The translations under genes were made by a program, and so were the position numbers. The notes under the pieces are model-generated. The model worked only from the letters and a program-made list of their open reading frames with translations, was not told the origin of the DNA and did no database searches. A stretch of 64,000 nt of DNA from NCBI GenBank assembly GCA_907164885.2, contig OU015496.1:167426690-167490689 (forward strand). The letters run 5' to 3'. Each line of letters starts with the position of its first letter. The stretch's first letter is position 1. Below are positions 1 through 11,700 of this stretch, in pieces. The DNA is from Dolomedes plantarius. Taxonomy: Eukaryota > Arthropoda > Arachnida > Araneae > Dolomedidae.

Positions 1-1890
1 ACGGATTAATAGAAATATCCTTTTCTCCCTTATCTTCGGAGTGTGGTTCAGTGTTGAAATTCTCACTGGGGCCCATCGATGCTCCACTGTCGCTATCTGC
101 ACATTGCGGATCTTCACAAAATCTGACGTTTATGGTTTCTATCACATTGTCGGTGTCAGGGAACCATATCCTATAACCTTTGGTGTTAAAGGCATATCCT
201 ATCATAACCCCCTTTCTCGCCTTGGTGTCCAACTTTGCTCTATGCTGTCTTGGTACACCAACATATGCGATGGACCCAAACGGCTTCAAGTGGTTTACTG
301 ATGGTTTATATCCACCAAATAGTTCAAAGGGAGTTTTCCCTAAACCTTTATGGACGACCCTGTTCCAGACATATGTGAAACTTAAAACTGCATCAGGCCA
401 AAATTTTGTTTCTAATCCACTATCTGCTAACAAGCATTTTGCCCCATTTGATACCGTTTGATTATATCTCTCTGCCGCACCATTCTGCTCTGGCGTATAT
501 GTGTTCGTAAGCTCGTGTTTTACACCATGTTCATTGCAAAACGCTGTGAAATTGTTGTTTATGAATTCTGTTCCATTATCCGTACGGATACATTTCACCT
601 TCAGTCCTAGGAACCTCTCTGCACGAGCAACATGATTTCTAAAGATTCTAAATACCTCAGATTTTTCACGCATAGGGTAGACAGAGGATTTACCCGAAAA
701 ATCATCTATAATTGATAAAAAATACTTTTCACCGTTCCGACCAATAGTACTGCAAGGACCCCAAACATCCATATAGATTAAATCATTGGGGTGATTAGAA
801 CGTCTAAAATTTATAGGTTTAAAACTTACCCTCTTAAATTTATTGAGTGTACAGGTTTCGCAGACGAAATTATGCCCCTCAAATCTTTCCAAACCCTTTA
901 TGGCATGTTTCCTAATTGTGTCTCTGATTACATATGGACTAATATGTGCCAACCTTCGATGTATTAACTCATCGTCAACTTTTCTTGACACACATGCTCT
1001 GTAATTTTTCTTCTGGCTAGCTATCCGGGGATTTTTAGGACAAACTTGATACAAACCATTTTTTAATTTAGCACAAAAAATAGTTTTTCCATACCGGTTT
1101 TTAACTCTTACACCACTCTGACCACCTTCGAATCTAAGACCTTGGCTGTCCAAAACAGAACCTGAAATCAAATTCAATTTAAGGTTAGGTGAGTACATAA
1201 CATTATATAAATGAAAAATTCTGGAACCAAACTGAAGCTGAATAGTCCCTTTACCAATGATCGGGAAAGTCACACCTTCGATAGCTACGGACAATTTATC
1301 GTCTTGTATTTCCTCAAAGTTCTTGAACCATTGCTTTACCTTGCAGAAATGATGACTAGCTGCAGTATCGAAAGTCCACAAGTTTGAAGACTCTTCGAAA
1401 TTGCTGACATAGGCTTGCACGAAATTAGCTGACTGAAGACTAGAAGTCACCTTCTTAAAAGGTCGTTTTGATCTTGACTTATAACGTACAGGACTCATAC
1501 CACGTGCGGGAGACCGACTTTGAATTGGCGTACTTTTCTGGTAATGTGTCGTATTCCCTGTCGAAACAATTTGTCTAGGTTGGTACACAGGAACTGGATC
1601 TTTAACAGAATAATTTTTCTTAATGTGTCCCACTTGATTACACCTGTAACATATCACACCCTTCTGAAACATGTTCTTGCGTGTTACTGCAGAGTATGCC
1701 TTAACCTCATGTGCTTTACTACGGTCTTGTTATCGTACGGTTAATCTATCTTCCTCTGCCACTAACTCTACAAGAATATCCTTAAATTTAAACTTTTCAT
1801 CTGGCCACCGTAATATGGACTGTGATATACTGTCATATTCTTCTGGTAAGTAGCGTAGCAACTGAAAACTGACGTAAAGTTCATCAACTA
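1..1890 (-). pseudogene. Copia gag-pol polyprotein, broken and partial
   Basis: The minus frame whose codons start at positions equal to 1 modulo 3 is open from about 1729 to base 1. An in-frame TAA at 1730-1732 separates it from gag-like coding that runs up to about 1890. Features in order: a zinc knuckle near 1651-1610 (CYRC, then GH) whose last cysteine codon is TAT, Tyr, at 1610-1612; a protease motif DTAASHH near 1370; a pre-integrase H-H-C-C finger around 985-880; an integrase core with MDVWG near 770, TDNGTEF with the second Asp at 578-580, and PEQNG with the catalytic Glu at 488-490. The long open pol frame suggests a young copy. The stop and the lost knuckle cysteine suggest it is dead or needs help from another copy. 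Frame checked codon by codon. Confidence 0.85.
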
Positions 1891-1895
1891 CTTTT
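1..1895 (-). mobile_element. Ty1/copia retrotransposon, partial (gag-pol part; rest lies off the left edge)
   Basis: The minus strand carries copia gene order: gag tail and zinc knuckle, aspartic protease, GAG-pre-integrase HHCC finger, integrase core. Reverse transcriptase and RNase H would lie to the left, outside the window. Recognisable gag coding starts near 1890. Beyond that (1896 upward) the frame is closed by stops and no LTR is visible, so the 5' side is truncated or rearranged. Seen: domain order and open frame. Known: this order (integrase before RT) defines copia rather than gypsy. Confidence 0.9.
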
Positions 1896-2795
1896 CAAAA
1901 TACAATCTTTAAAGTTCAAAAAACATTTCAGGCTTTTATTCAGTATTTTTCATGGTCGTATTCCTTCAATAACTCCGCTAGCCCATAACCATTTATTGTT
2001 AGCGTACATGTTAAAAACATGCACGTCAACAATTCTTATAATTTATATTTAAATAGCAGAGTTTAAAAATGTGCAGTAAAAGCTATGTTAAAAAAGGTAT
2101 ACGCTAAAACCATTAAAGTTGTTCAAAATCATGTATAGACGACAAGACTTTTTAACAATAACTAAAAGTTTATTCATTTGAAAAACTGGTTAAGAATTAG
2201 ATAAAAACAACAATATCAACATCTTTCTTCTTACTAATAATACTGGGGTTTTCTTTAAATAAGTTTTAAAACAAACATTATATTTTATCGTACTGTGATG
2301 GACTATCACAAGAATTAATATATAACTAATACAAAACGTCTTACTCTAGATAGGCTTGATACTTCATCCCAATCAGCCAATGTATCCTTGATGTCGTGAT
2401 GCCCGATGCCGTGATGCATTTTCTCGAAAGTGTTCGCCGCTTATATACACTTAACAAAAACCGATATTCAAATATCTTGTTGATTTACATCACTTCACTT
2501 GAAAAAGCTATCGGCTGGTAACTGAAGATTTGTGTTTAATTATGACGTATGGAAGATTGCCAGACATGACGTAATCTAAATGAAACTTACGTCGTTGATT
2601 CGGTTTAATTGAATCGGCTTTAACTTGAATCGGCTTAAAAATGGAAATGCAGAATATGACGTCAAACTTCGGAAAGGCAAGTAATTAATAAAACTTCATA
2701 TTGCTAACACATTTGCATATCTCACCTCCGCTAATGCATGTTGTAAATTTCATGTTATTTGCATGTTTCCTTCAGGGTGTTTCATTTACAGTGGC
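1896..2795. other. AT-rich non-coding stretch
   Basis: No coding frame, RNA gene or clear repeat border was found between the copia remnant and the Helitron-like repeat. It may include degenerate element sequence. Confidence 0.5.
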
Positions 2796-2802
2796 CAGCA
2801 GT

Positions 2803-3504
2803 GTATATAAAACAGTTCCGTAACTGACTCATTGATTCACTGACTGACTGACTGACTGACATACAACGCACAGACCAAACCGCTGGACCTAAAATGCTGA
2901 AAGTTTGCATGGCGATTCTTCTAATAGTGTAGGGGTGCACTAAGAAAGATTTTTCAAAAATTCTTCTTAGATTTTTTAAAATTAAATTTTTAAGCTGTTT
3001 TTTAAACTTTTTTTACGTTTGCATTTAAAATAATACATTGAGGGTTATAAAATTTATATCACGAGAAAGATCATAAAAATTCCTTCAAAATGAAATTTTT
3101 TTCGAATTTTTACCTCCATTTCCTGATTTTTGGTGAATTTTTAAAGATTAATTTTTAGAATTTAATTTATTAAATGCTGATCACGTGATTTCTTTTTCTG
3201 GTACTTTCAATAAATTTATCGTCACGTGCGTAACAACTAAATAGACAAAAAAATATTTTTTTCTCTTTCTAATGCAGCAGACGATTGGATATTATCCAAA
3301 AAAAATGCACATCCCTTACGATTTTTTTATAAATATATATATATATATATATATATAGATAGATATATATTTTACATCAATTGTATACATTGATCATCGC
3401 ATTTATTATAAATATAAATATTTATTTTTTGGCATAAATTGCATACGTTGACCGTTGTATTTAATTTGAATGTACTCCGTAGCGAAGCGCGGGTTTTCAA
3501 CTAG
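2803..3504 (+). mobile_element. Helitron-like non-autonomous repeat, copy A
   Basis: The left part (about 2803-2980) matches, in inverted orientation, 42838-43003. Shared pieces include AAAACAGTTCCGTAACTGAC, a GACT microsatellite, and GCATGGCGATTCTTCT. The right end reads GCGAAGCGCGGGTTTTCAA then CTAG followed by T, the form of a Helitron 3' terminus inserted before T. An AT tract lies inside (3333-3366). No Rep/helicase coding is present. The left border is approximate. Confidence 0.5.
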
Positions 3505-3661
3505 TAATCTATACTTCTTAACAGAAATAATTTTCTATAAAAGAAGTCAATCTGAAAAAAGTTATTGCCCTGGCGATGATATGTCTTAACAGTTTTGCCA
3601 ACAGCATGATTTGCCGTCAAGCTGCTTCATTGAAATTAAACAAAATATTTTTCCTGATGTT

Positions 3662-3822
3662 CAGTCGCTTACGCAAGGGGGGGGGGTTGACCCCCCCCCA
3701 ATTGGTTCTGATTACATAATTATTTAATTAGGTTTAAGCTTTGCACTGATTGCTCAAACCTACTCTTTCATAGTAACCCCCCTCCCCTCCCCCCCCTTTG
3801 AAAATTTCTTCGTACGCTGCTG
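3662..3822. mobile_element. hAT-type MITE, 161 bp
   Basis: The element is flanked by a perfect 8 bp target duplication, CTGATGTT, at 3654-3661 and 3823-3830. The ends are imperfect inverted repeats, CAGTCGCTTACG on the left and CAGCAGCGTACG read from the right (9 of 12 match), followed inward by G-run and C-run tracts. An 8 bp duplication and CAG ends are hallmarks of hAT elements. No coding capacity. Confidence 0.75.
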
Positions 3823-3830
3823 CTGATGTT

Positions 3831-4610
3831 GAGCAACCAGAAGAAATGGCACCCAGGGAAGAGGAGTCTATGATGGAAGTTAAAAAATTTCTTATTACTA
3901 AGAGGCCTGCTTGGCTGTTCAATTTAAGTGCCCGTGACAATTAGTTAAAATTGATAAATTAGATGCAAAGACTGAAATGCTAAAATATAATAAGCATTGA
4001 GCTGCGTAAGTTATAACATTTGTTTTCCCAAAACTGAAGTGAAATTTGCTTGATTTCGAGCAACAGGGCCACTAGTTATATTAACATTTAGCTACTCTTA
4101 CAAAAAAATAGAGTAAAAAGTAGAAATTGTATATATAATTTTCAACTTCTTAACCTTAAATGGTGACATCCATCTCACGGACGGGTAGGGCCGATATTTT
4201 TCCCGCTAGGGTGTCTAATTATCCATTTGTAACCTTCATGCTTGAGCTATGCTTCAGTTATTCCATCATCTTGGTTGTGTTTGTTTTTCTTTGAGTTTTG
4301 TTGACTTTATTGCTGCACATTTGCCATTCTAAGAAAACTCACTCCACTTATGAGAGGAATATTACTTCAAAGGTATGTATTTGGTCTGTCTATCAGATGA
4401 ATATTACGATAAATGTCCCTATTTATATCCATCTGTCAGGCGGATACCTCATATCTTTGAGTTGTTCGAATAGGTATCTTGTATATTCCAGTATACAACT
4501 AACAAAAATGGACAGATTTGGATTCATAAAAATCATAGGATTATTTTATGATAAGAAAACACATGGAAAATCAAAGATTCCCAATATACCTATGGAACTA
4601 AATAAATTAT
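3831..4610. other. Intergenic, no feature seen
   Basis: AT-rich sequence with only a chance open frame at 4298-4612. No motif in that frame was recognised. Confidence 0.5.
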
Positions 4611-4840
4611 AGGGTGAAGTAGGATAAGTGAGAACGCAAAATCATATAGTTCCACTTTGAATCTAAAGAAGTTTTTTAGCAAGTAGTTGTATTTGTATGA
4701 AAATTTGCATACATACTTTTGGTTATGTTCTACATTTACAGTTTTATTTAAAAAAAATCTATTCACAACTTTTTTTGCCGTAAATATTTAAAGTTTTTGT
4801 GTTTTGCATTCTCACTTGCTCCTGCACTCGGGGCATGTGA
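4611..4840. repeat. Imperfect foldback repeat, possible MITE
   Basis: AAGTGAGAACGCAAAA near 4630 is nearly the reverse complement of TTTTGCATTCTCACTT near 4802, and similarity continues outward. The arms enclose about 150 bp. Just downstream, ACAGCAAAATAAGTAGGACAA recurs twice between 4863 and 4935. The borders and any target duplication are unclear. Confidence 0.35.
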
Positions 4841-5594
4841 TATTACGGGTCCCAATATCACATACAGCAAAATAAGTAGGACAAATTGTTACAGCAAAAT
4901 CCCTTGTTACAGCAAAATAAGTAGGACAAGGGAAATAATAGATATTTCCTGCTGGACAAAAAGGCCTTTTTTATTTCATTGTGGAGGTATTTGTTGGTCA
5001 AATTAGCAGTGTCAGCAACGTCCCAAAATTAACAAAATAAGTATATTAGTATTATTTGTTTTAGGGTAACAAATGTATAAAAAATTCCAAAAAAGTTTTT
5101 CTTTTCCTTTGCCTAGGCCCTACTGAATGTTGTAGGACCAAAAAGACATGGAAAAAATTAATTCACCGTGCCTTCCACACTTCAGCTCTTCCAGGAACAC
5201 TAATAAGTCATCATCTGGTACAAAAGGCAACTCAGAAACATTGACAACAGAATTAGAAATTCAATATATTCACACACAGTTTGCAATGTCCACTCCACTC
5301 ACATTCATTACCAGTTAGTCTAAACAAAATAGTTTATTACAATTCACTTCTTCAAACCTATTACAAAAAAATGTCATAAGAAGTGATTACGGATAAAAGC
5401 TGTTCGTTGTGAGAATTTCTATTCATAACGTCAACATGAAATTATGTTCGAAACATTTGCCAAAACATATAATAATTAAAACTTCGCTTTCAGTAGTCAC
5501 TAACAGATCCAGCAACAATCTGGGTTTTTCTGGTTGCCTTTAACTTTAGATTATTGGTGTAGTATCAAGAAAACTGTGAACAGCTACAGAGTCT

Positions 5595-5817
5595 GGGCCC
5601 GAGGTAGCCTAGGGGTAGTGCGTTGGGCTTTGGACTGGGGGTGATCGGTTCGAATTCCGGACGACGTCATTAAAATCTTTGTGTCTAGGCCGGATATGGG
5701 CACTTTAAATCTGTAGACCCTAAAGTCCTTCTATGAGGTTAGAGTGGGTGAGAGAAGGTACGAGCCCTCCAGATATTGCCCCATGGGTGAGTTCTCGATC
5801 TAAATTGTGGTGGCAGC
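5595..5817 (+). mobile_element. tRNA-derived SINE, copy 1
   Basis: The head resembles a tRNA with internal Pol III promoter boxes: A box near GTAGCCTAGGGGTAGTG and B box GGTTCGAATTCC at about 5647-5658. A tRNA-unrelated body follows and ends near ATTGTGGTGGC. A second, inverted copy of head and body lies at 52401-52682, which establishes a dispersed family. It does not fold convincingly as a functional tRNA. Confidence 0.75.
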
Positions 5818-5829
5818 CTATTCAATGAC

Positions 5830-8585
5830 AGGGATTCAATCCTGTGTTTCAAGGCCTTTATTGCTATGTCGGGCCCTGTCTTGTGATCGGAATATTGAAA
5901 AAGCTACAGTTATTCTTCCAGGACTTCTAGAAGCAGAGGGCGGAGAAGTATGGAGGTAAAAATGATACCTGCTTCTTCGGAATGCTCTCCGGTGAAAATT
6001 CTTAACACCCCAATCACAATGAGACGGAAAGCTTCGAAATTTCCTTCTTAAGTAAGAACCTATCAATTTGAACGATCGGAGTTTAAGTGTTAAACTTTAA
6101 CGCGGGGAACTCTGATAATGGAAACTCTTTGTCACGTGTCTGTGTTATTTTTGTCATTCATAAATTTCGATATTTTTCCCGAAAATTTCTTTATTCTCTT
6201 TGAGCCACCCGCTTTTCGATTTGAGGTGAAATGTTAGATGTTGACCCAAGAAATTTTCAAAAACTCACTTGTTTTGCTCTTTCTTGCAACCTTCTTGTAG
6301 CTTTCCTGTAACCGCTTTGGAAACTTTACTTTCGACTCTTACACAGGGTAAATGAAAATATTGAAAGATTGAATCTGATTAACAACTGATTTTTGCTATA
6401 AGCAAAAAACTGAATTTTGAAAACGATTGTGATAAATAGAATTTCTGTTATAAAACACGATAATCGAAATTTCAGAAGAGACAGACATGCTTTTGATTTA
6501 CATAAACTTCGGCGATTTATCCCAAATTTCTTGAGGTTTCACTTTTTATATTCAAATATGAGGTTAAAATTTGTTTTCTTACTATTACCAGACTTTCTTA
6601 AAACAACAAGTTACAGAATTTCTGTCATAACAAGTTTTGGTTATTCATTTTTTCAGTGTTCAATGACTCTTAAGTATAAAAAAAAAGGATTAAGCAAATG
6701 GTTAAAGGTATCCGGGACATGAAACTCTCAAAACGAGCATTTTTTATTTTAATTTTTTGGCTTGAAACACATTATTTATCTTGCAGATTAAAATGACACA
6801 AACTGCAAGTTTCTAGATATGTGTATCTAGACATGTTTCTAATTATCTCTAGACTGTTGGATAGAAGATATGCTACAGTTTTTTAGTGCAGTACTGTTTA
6901 TGCGTATCCTACAGTATATCTGAGTTTTGAATCTATCTCGCAATGGATTTTTTCATCTTTTCTGATTTGCCATCTTTTAAAGGATGTATCCCAAATTACT
7001 CTTGGAAAGTTTCTGCATCAAATGTTCAGTACTCTTCGTTCTGTTTTCTATATACTGTCTTCAGAATTTTTGATTTAAAGTAAAAATTTTGATATTTTCC
7101 CACAGGAAAAATCACCCTGATAAAATGATTCTTTTGGGAAATTTTAAAGGGATTAAAAACTTTAAGAGCAAAGTTTTTATACATTCTGAAAACAAATTAT
7201 TTTTAAACTTTTTCTACGCACAAAAAGGAATATTTTTTTCCAAATAGTGCTATTGGTAAGGCAAATATATCAAAAGATAAATATGCTTTAAATTTTGAAT
7301 TTCAATTTTTTAAACAAAATTTTAAATATTTCATGCTTTTTTTATAAACATAATAATCGTTACATAAAGACTCAACTGAGGAAAAAATCCTTTGAAAAAT
7401 GCGTGTAGATAAAAAAAGTTTATCTTCCACACCCCTTTCAGTTATGATAAAAAATTAGAGAATGAGCAATGTACATCATTATCTAATTGTCGAAAAGTTA
7501 AAAAAACTGTACATTACCCAACTTCCCATGTCTTTGGCCCGAAAGAAAATTGATATATATGAGGAAGTTCATTCAAAATAAGGCTTGGGTTGTAAAGTAG
7601 CAAACATCGCTAGGGTTACGTACGTGAAAGAGACCCAATCTTCAGATTTGAAGAAATTGCTCTAGAACTATCCCTGACAGTTTGTCATTAGACAGTCTTC
7701 CAATCAATGGAAACATACATTTATAAGGCACCATCAGGAAAATATATGACAAAATTTCATGGCGGCAAAAATCAGCACGTTTGAAAAATAGATAAATATA
7801 TAAAATATGTAAAATACTAAACATTTTCACACTAAATGAGCGAGATTGAACACATCCTAAAACTGGTATTCTAAGAGATTTTCATCATCTTTAAGCGATC
7901 TAAATTTTGCGCCACTGTAGCGAGAGGACTGAAGGGTCGAAACTCAAGTCCCATATTTTCCGATCTGTATAACCTTCATTCTCCAACTAAGTTACCCTGG
8001 TGCTGTCAAATAATCTCACAGTGAATCGGAAAAAGGGTCTAGGTTGTATCCAACATCCGTAGTGTAACTTGGGGCATGTTGTTTAAGGATTTTGACAAGA
8101 AAGATTTAAAATTGTTCTATTGAATATTAATATTAACGTTACAATACATAAAATTACGACGCGAGCGTTACGATTTAAAATTTTATTATCTTTAAACTAT
8201 AAAAAATTTGCACAACAAATAATGGAAAATGCTAAATTCTTTCATCTGAGGACTGGATTGACTGTTATTTATCAAACACCAATAAAAAATCAGAATAATT
8301 CCCCTTTCGAAATCCCTCTTCTTCCTGCGTGCTTGTCGGCTATGGCATGCTGAGAATATAATAAGTATGAAACCTAGGTCCATGGCTTCTGTGTACACTA
8401 GGGATGCAAACATATAGAATGTTTAATATTGGGCACTTTTTCTTGCTCGCTTTCTGGAAATGGCAAAGAGTTTTGCACTTTTCACTGTTGTGTCAATAAC
8501 TTTTGAAATATTGTTTGGAAGGAAAAATATAATGTTATGGTTTTAATGAAGCATTGAAGACTAGATTTAAGTTTGCTAATTACTA
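5830..8585. other. AT-rich stretch with a diverged dispersed repeat
   Basis: No host exon was recognised. From about 6700 to 7480 the sequence resembles 25270-25440 plus 26200-26740 in the same order and orientation (shared words TGGATTTTTTCATC, CTTCAGAATTTTT, AAACAAATTATTTT). This looks like two old copies of one repeat. Short frames at 5836-6066, 6417-6722, 7642-7830 and 8120-8413 have no recognisable motifs. Confidence 0.4.
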
Positions 8586-8589
8586 TTTC

Positions 8590-8595
8590 TTTATT
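8590..8595 (-). promoter_or_regulatory. Candidate SPO11 poly(A) signal
   Basis: AATAAA on the minus strand, about 73 bp past the SPO11 stop codon. The position fits a short 3' UTR, but the motif is common in AT-rich DNA. Confidence 0.4.
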
Positions 8596-8667
8596 TTAAA
8601 TGCAGATATTATCAGTTAACCAGTGGTTTAGAAAAGGTAATATTCATTTCAGTTAAATTACAAGCAT

Positions 8668-8787
8668 TTATATCCAGCCCCCGTATTTTATTTTGTTTGG
8701 TAGGTAAATGGACGGAAGGAAAAGAGGGTCCAGTTTAGAGAGTCCTTCAATTTCCGCCTTTTTTCCGATTTCCAGCATTACTTGTAC
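8668..8787 (-). CDS. SPO11: SPO11 last exon (stop codon)
   Basis: Acceptor TTTCTGTAG. The exon codes residues 357-395, including KKAEIEGLSKLDPLFL and YLPNKIKYGGWI, followed by TAA at 8670-8668. The LP-x-K(I/L)-xx-GGWI ending is the typical animal SPO11 C-terminus. Confidence 0.95.
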   Translation of the reverse strand, partial: VQVMLEIGKKAEIEGLSKLDPLFLPSIYLPNKIKYGGWI

Positions 8788-11700
8788 CTACAGAAATAAA
8801 TATAATGCTTATTAAGATGAATATTTAATAAAAACAAAACATTTTCGGGGAGAAAAAATAAAAAAACAATTTACTTACCTCATTCAGCCATTGCTTATGA
8901 TGCTGCACGTACGGTAAGTCAAGGAGATGTTGAGATTTTTTTACATCATTTTCGGACAGTGATAGTGTTGACGCTTCAGGTAGATTTAGTCTGAGAGAAA
9001 CAGGAAATATCTTTAACTAACCTAAGAATGGCTGATCACTACACAAAGACAACGAAAGAAAAACCGTGTCTTCAAAATGCGCTAAGATATCACCACATTC
9101 CGATGCGAAGGGCTAAATATCATTGAAGACGTTTTTCACATTCTTCCGAGACAACTGATGGAAGTCACTGAACATAACTTTTCCATCTATTGCCAGTTTA
9201 GTTCAAATGATAGAAAACTGAATCGAAGTTATAAGACAAGGACTCAAATATTAGTCCTGGTAAACGGATGTTACAATTGCACATGAAAGTTAGGAAGAAT
9301 GGTAATGGGCAGTTAAGACATCTCTGACAAAATATTCATGAAAAAAATTCAGCTTTGCCAAATAATTCTCCAGATAAAACAAATCAAGCTTCACCAAACA
9401 CAACAAATTAATGTAAACCAATAAGGTGTCTTCAGCCTAAAAAAGGGAAAGAAATGATTGAAATTAATGGTTCTTCACATCACCTGTATATATCAGTTGG
9501 TAGAACACAACCTCGAGTAAGGATACCTGCGTTTGTTTACCGTTCATGGCATACTATCATTTCAGGCATAATCTTCAGTGAAAGTTAATATGACAGTTTT
9601 CTGTTTTATAGTTGCATTATAGTATTTTCCGATGAAACACTTGTTATTATTTACAGGTGCCTGGTTGTTGGCACTTAAGCCTTTAACCATCTTGCCTGTG
9701 TCTAAATACTCACCGTTCATAGGATGTCTTGAATTATAAAGCGAACAGTTGGGATAGCGCCGTCGTCGAATATGAAATAAATGAGAACTAAGCCGTTCGT
9801 GTCCAGTAAGGAGACGAAACAGGGGCACAGCAGTATTGCGGGAGAACCTTGGGATGGAAAAATCTGAATTGATGAGACACTGCCAAACCTTTCCCTCAGC
9901 CTTTTCTGCTGTAGCAGATTTGTGCAACTTACTAAATTCTAAATTTATCAAAAGTTTAACCGAATGATAAACTATTTAAGTTCTGAATTTTTGAAGAAAG
10001 CCGTCCCCCTTTTATTTTACTAAAATGTCTGCACTCAAATTGCTCCCAATGCCACAACGCGCAGGAGCGCATTGGAGTACAACAGAGTTGGCAAGAGAGA
10101 GTTCAGAAGATGCCTGCACTCATAGTTTCGTTTTGAGTCGCATGTTCTGTTCCTGGCAATAACTTCCAGCGCTGACCTGGAATCAGATAGAATAAAAGCT
10201 CTGAAGATGCAGGTTTTGCGGGCAATTAGTTGATTTGAGGCCGCTTCAATTGCCTACAATTCGCCATCAAAACTAGTAGTATTTGCATTGACTACCTTAT
10301 ATAAGGAAAAAAAGTTTTCTGTATGATCCTATAACATCACCAATATCTCCATCTCTCATCGAACCATCAGTATAAACATGAGTCCAATGATATTCAGGGT
10401 TTTGACTTTCTATAAATATACCTAGAAATATTTTATCACGAGTATTAGTTTGTGTATAGTTTGTAAAGCTAGTTTTCTGATAGAAATTCTACGGGTCATT
10501 TCACTGTACCTATATTTGAGTACCTATATAAGAGCAAGAGTAATTATCGAAAAGGAACTGTATACGTAGAGCTTCTCAACTTATAATTGATCAGGAATAC
10601 TTTAGAGCAGACTTGCATAACATACTGCCTGTGAAGCCACTTATGATGACGCACAATATTATAAATCTTAAAAATACGGAATAATATTTTTAGATTTATA
10701 ATATTACGAAAGCAATAAATAGGCAATGAATGTTGATATTTATTTAATTTTTAAAATGATCAGCAATTTATTTTTTGTTTGATAAAATATTTTTCACTTT
10801 CCCTACTATCATATTTTCTTGTGGTCCGCAACAGCATTCCATTAAGTAATTTGGCCCTCCTCATATTTCAAATTGATCAGGCCTACTAGAGTCTATGGAT
10901 TAATTGAAAATATTCGCAAACGTTGTCAAGCGTTTGATCAACTTTTAGAATCTCAAAAATATACCAGCAACATTTATATTCATATAATTTTGAAGTTTTT
11001 ATATATTTATAAAGACAAGGATGTAAATTTTGATCTTTATTAAAAGATAAACAATTTGTTAATGATGCAATGGGTTTATCATTAGATTCAGTCTTTTTTA
11101 AAAGGTATCTTACACCGGAAATTAAGCATTTCTAATGCCACATTCTCCAATAGGTCATGGACAATTTTCATCGTCAGTTCATGAGGAACATATTTTCGAA
11201 TTTTTAGCATACATTTTTAAAAGCTTAAACTTTAGATAACTACGAGAAAAAGTATCTTTTTCAGGACTTATAAAATGACTTAAAAGTAAGGTCTGAATCA
11301 AAAATTAAGTAAGTGGGAATCTTCTATACTATTTTTTCCTGCAAGTAAAAGTGCAAACTTTTTCATGCAGTTAAATGTACTGTTTAAAAAAATGAGAGAA
11401 AACTACCGTCTTCATTTACCTCTGAATATCCGTAGGTAAGAGTCCCAACCATCGCATTTCGGGTACAGCCAAATTCTTCACATCAAACGCCATGGCCTAA
11501 CAAAAATGTAAATTGATGTGAAATGGGGGTTTACTAGAGTAGTTTCAGGATGTATTTGAAAATAAATCATGGTTCTAAAAGAACAATGTTCAACGTCACT
11601 TTTTAGAACTAAACGTTTAGAAAAAAATCACGTACATTTAATATCATATAAACAAATTATATCAATCGTTAAATTTTGCCAGTTTCAATAGAATTACCAT

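Noticed and set aside
41..461. Plus-strand frames of 86 and 93 codons
   Set aside because: Opposite strand of the copia integrase region.
5600..5670. Possible functional tRNA gene
   Set aside because: The boxes are present but paired stems do not close, and a SINE body follows; a second diverged copy exists.
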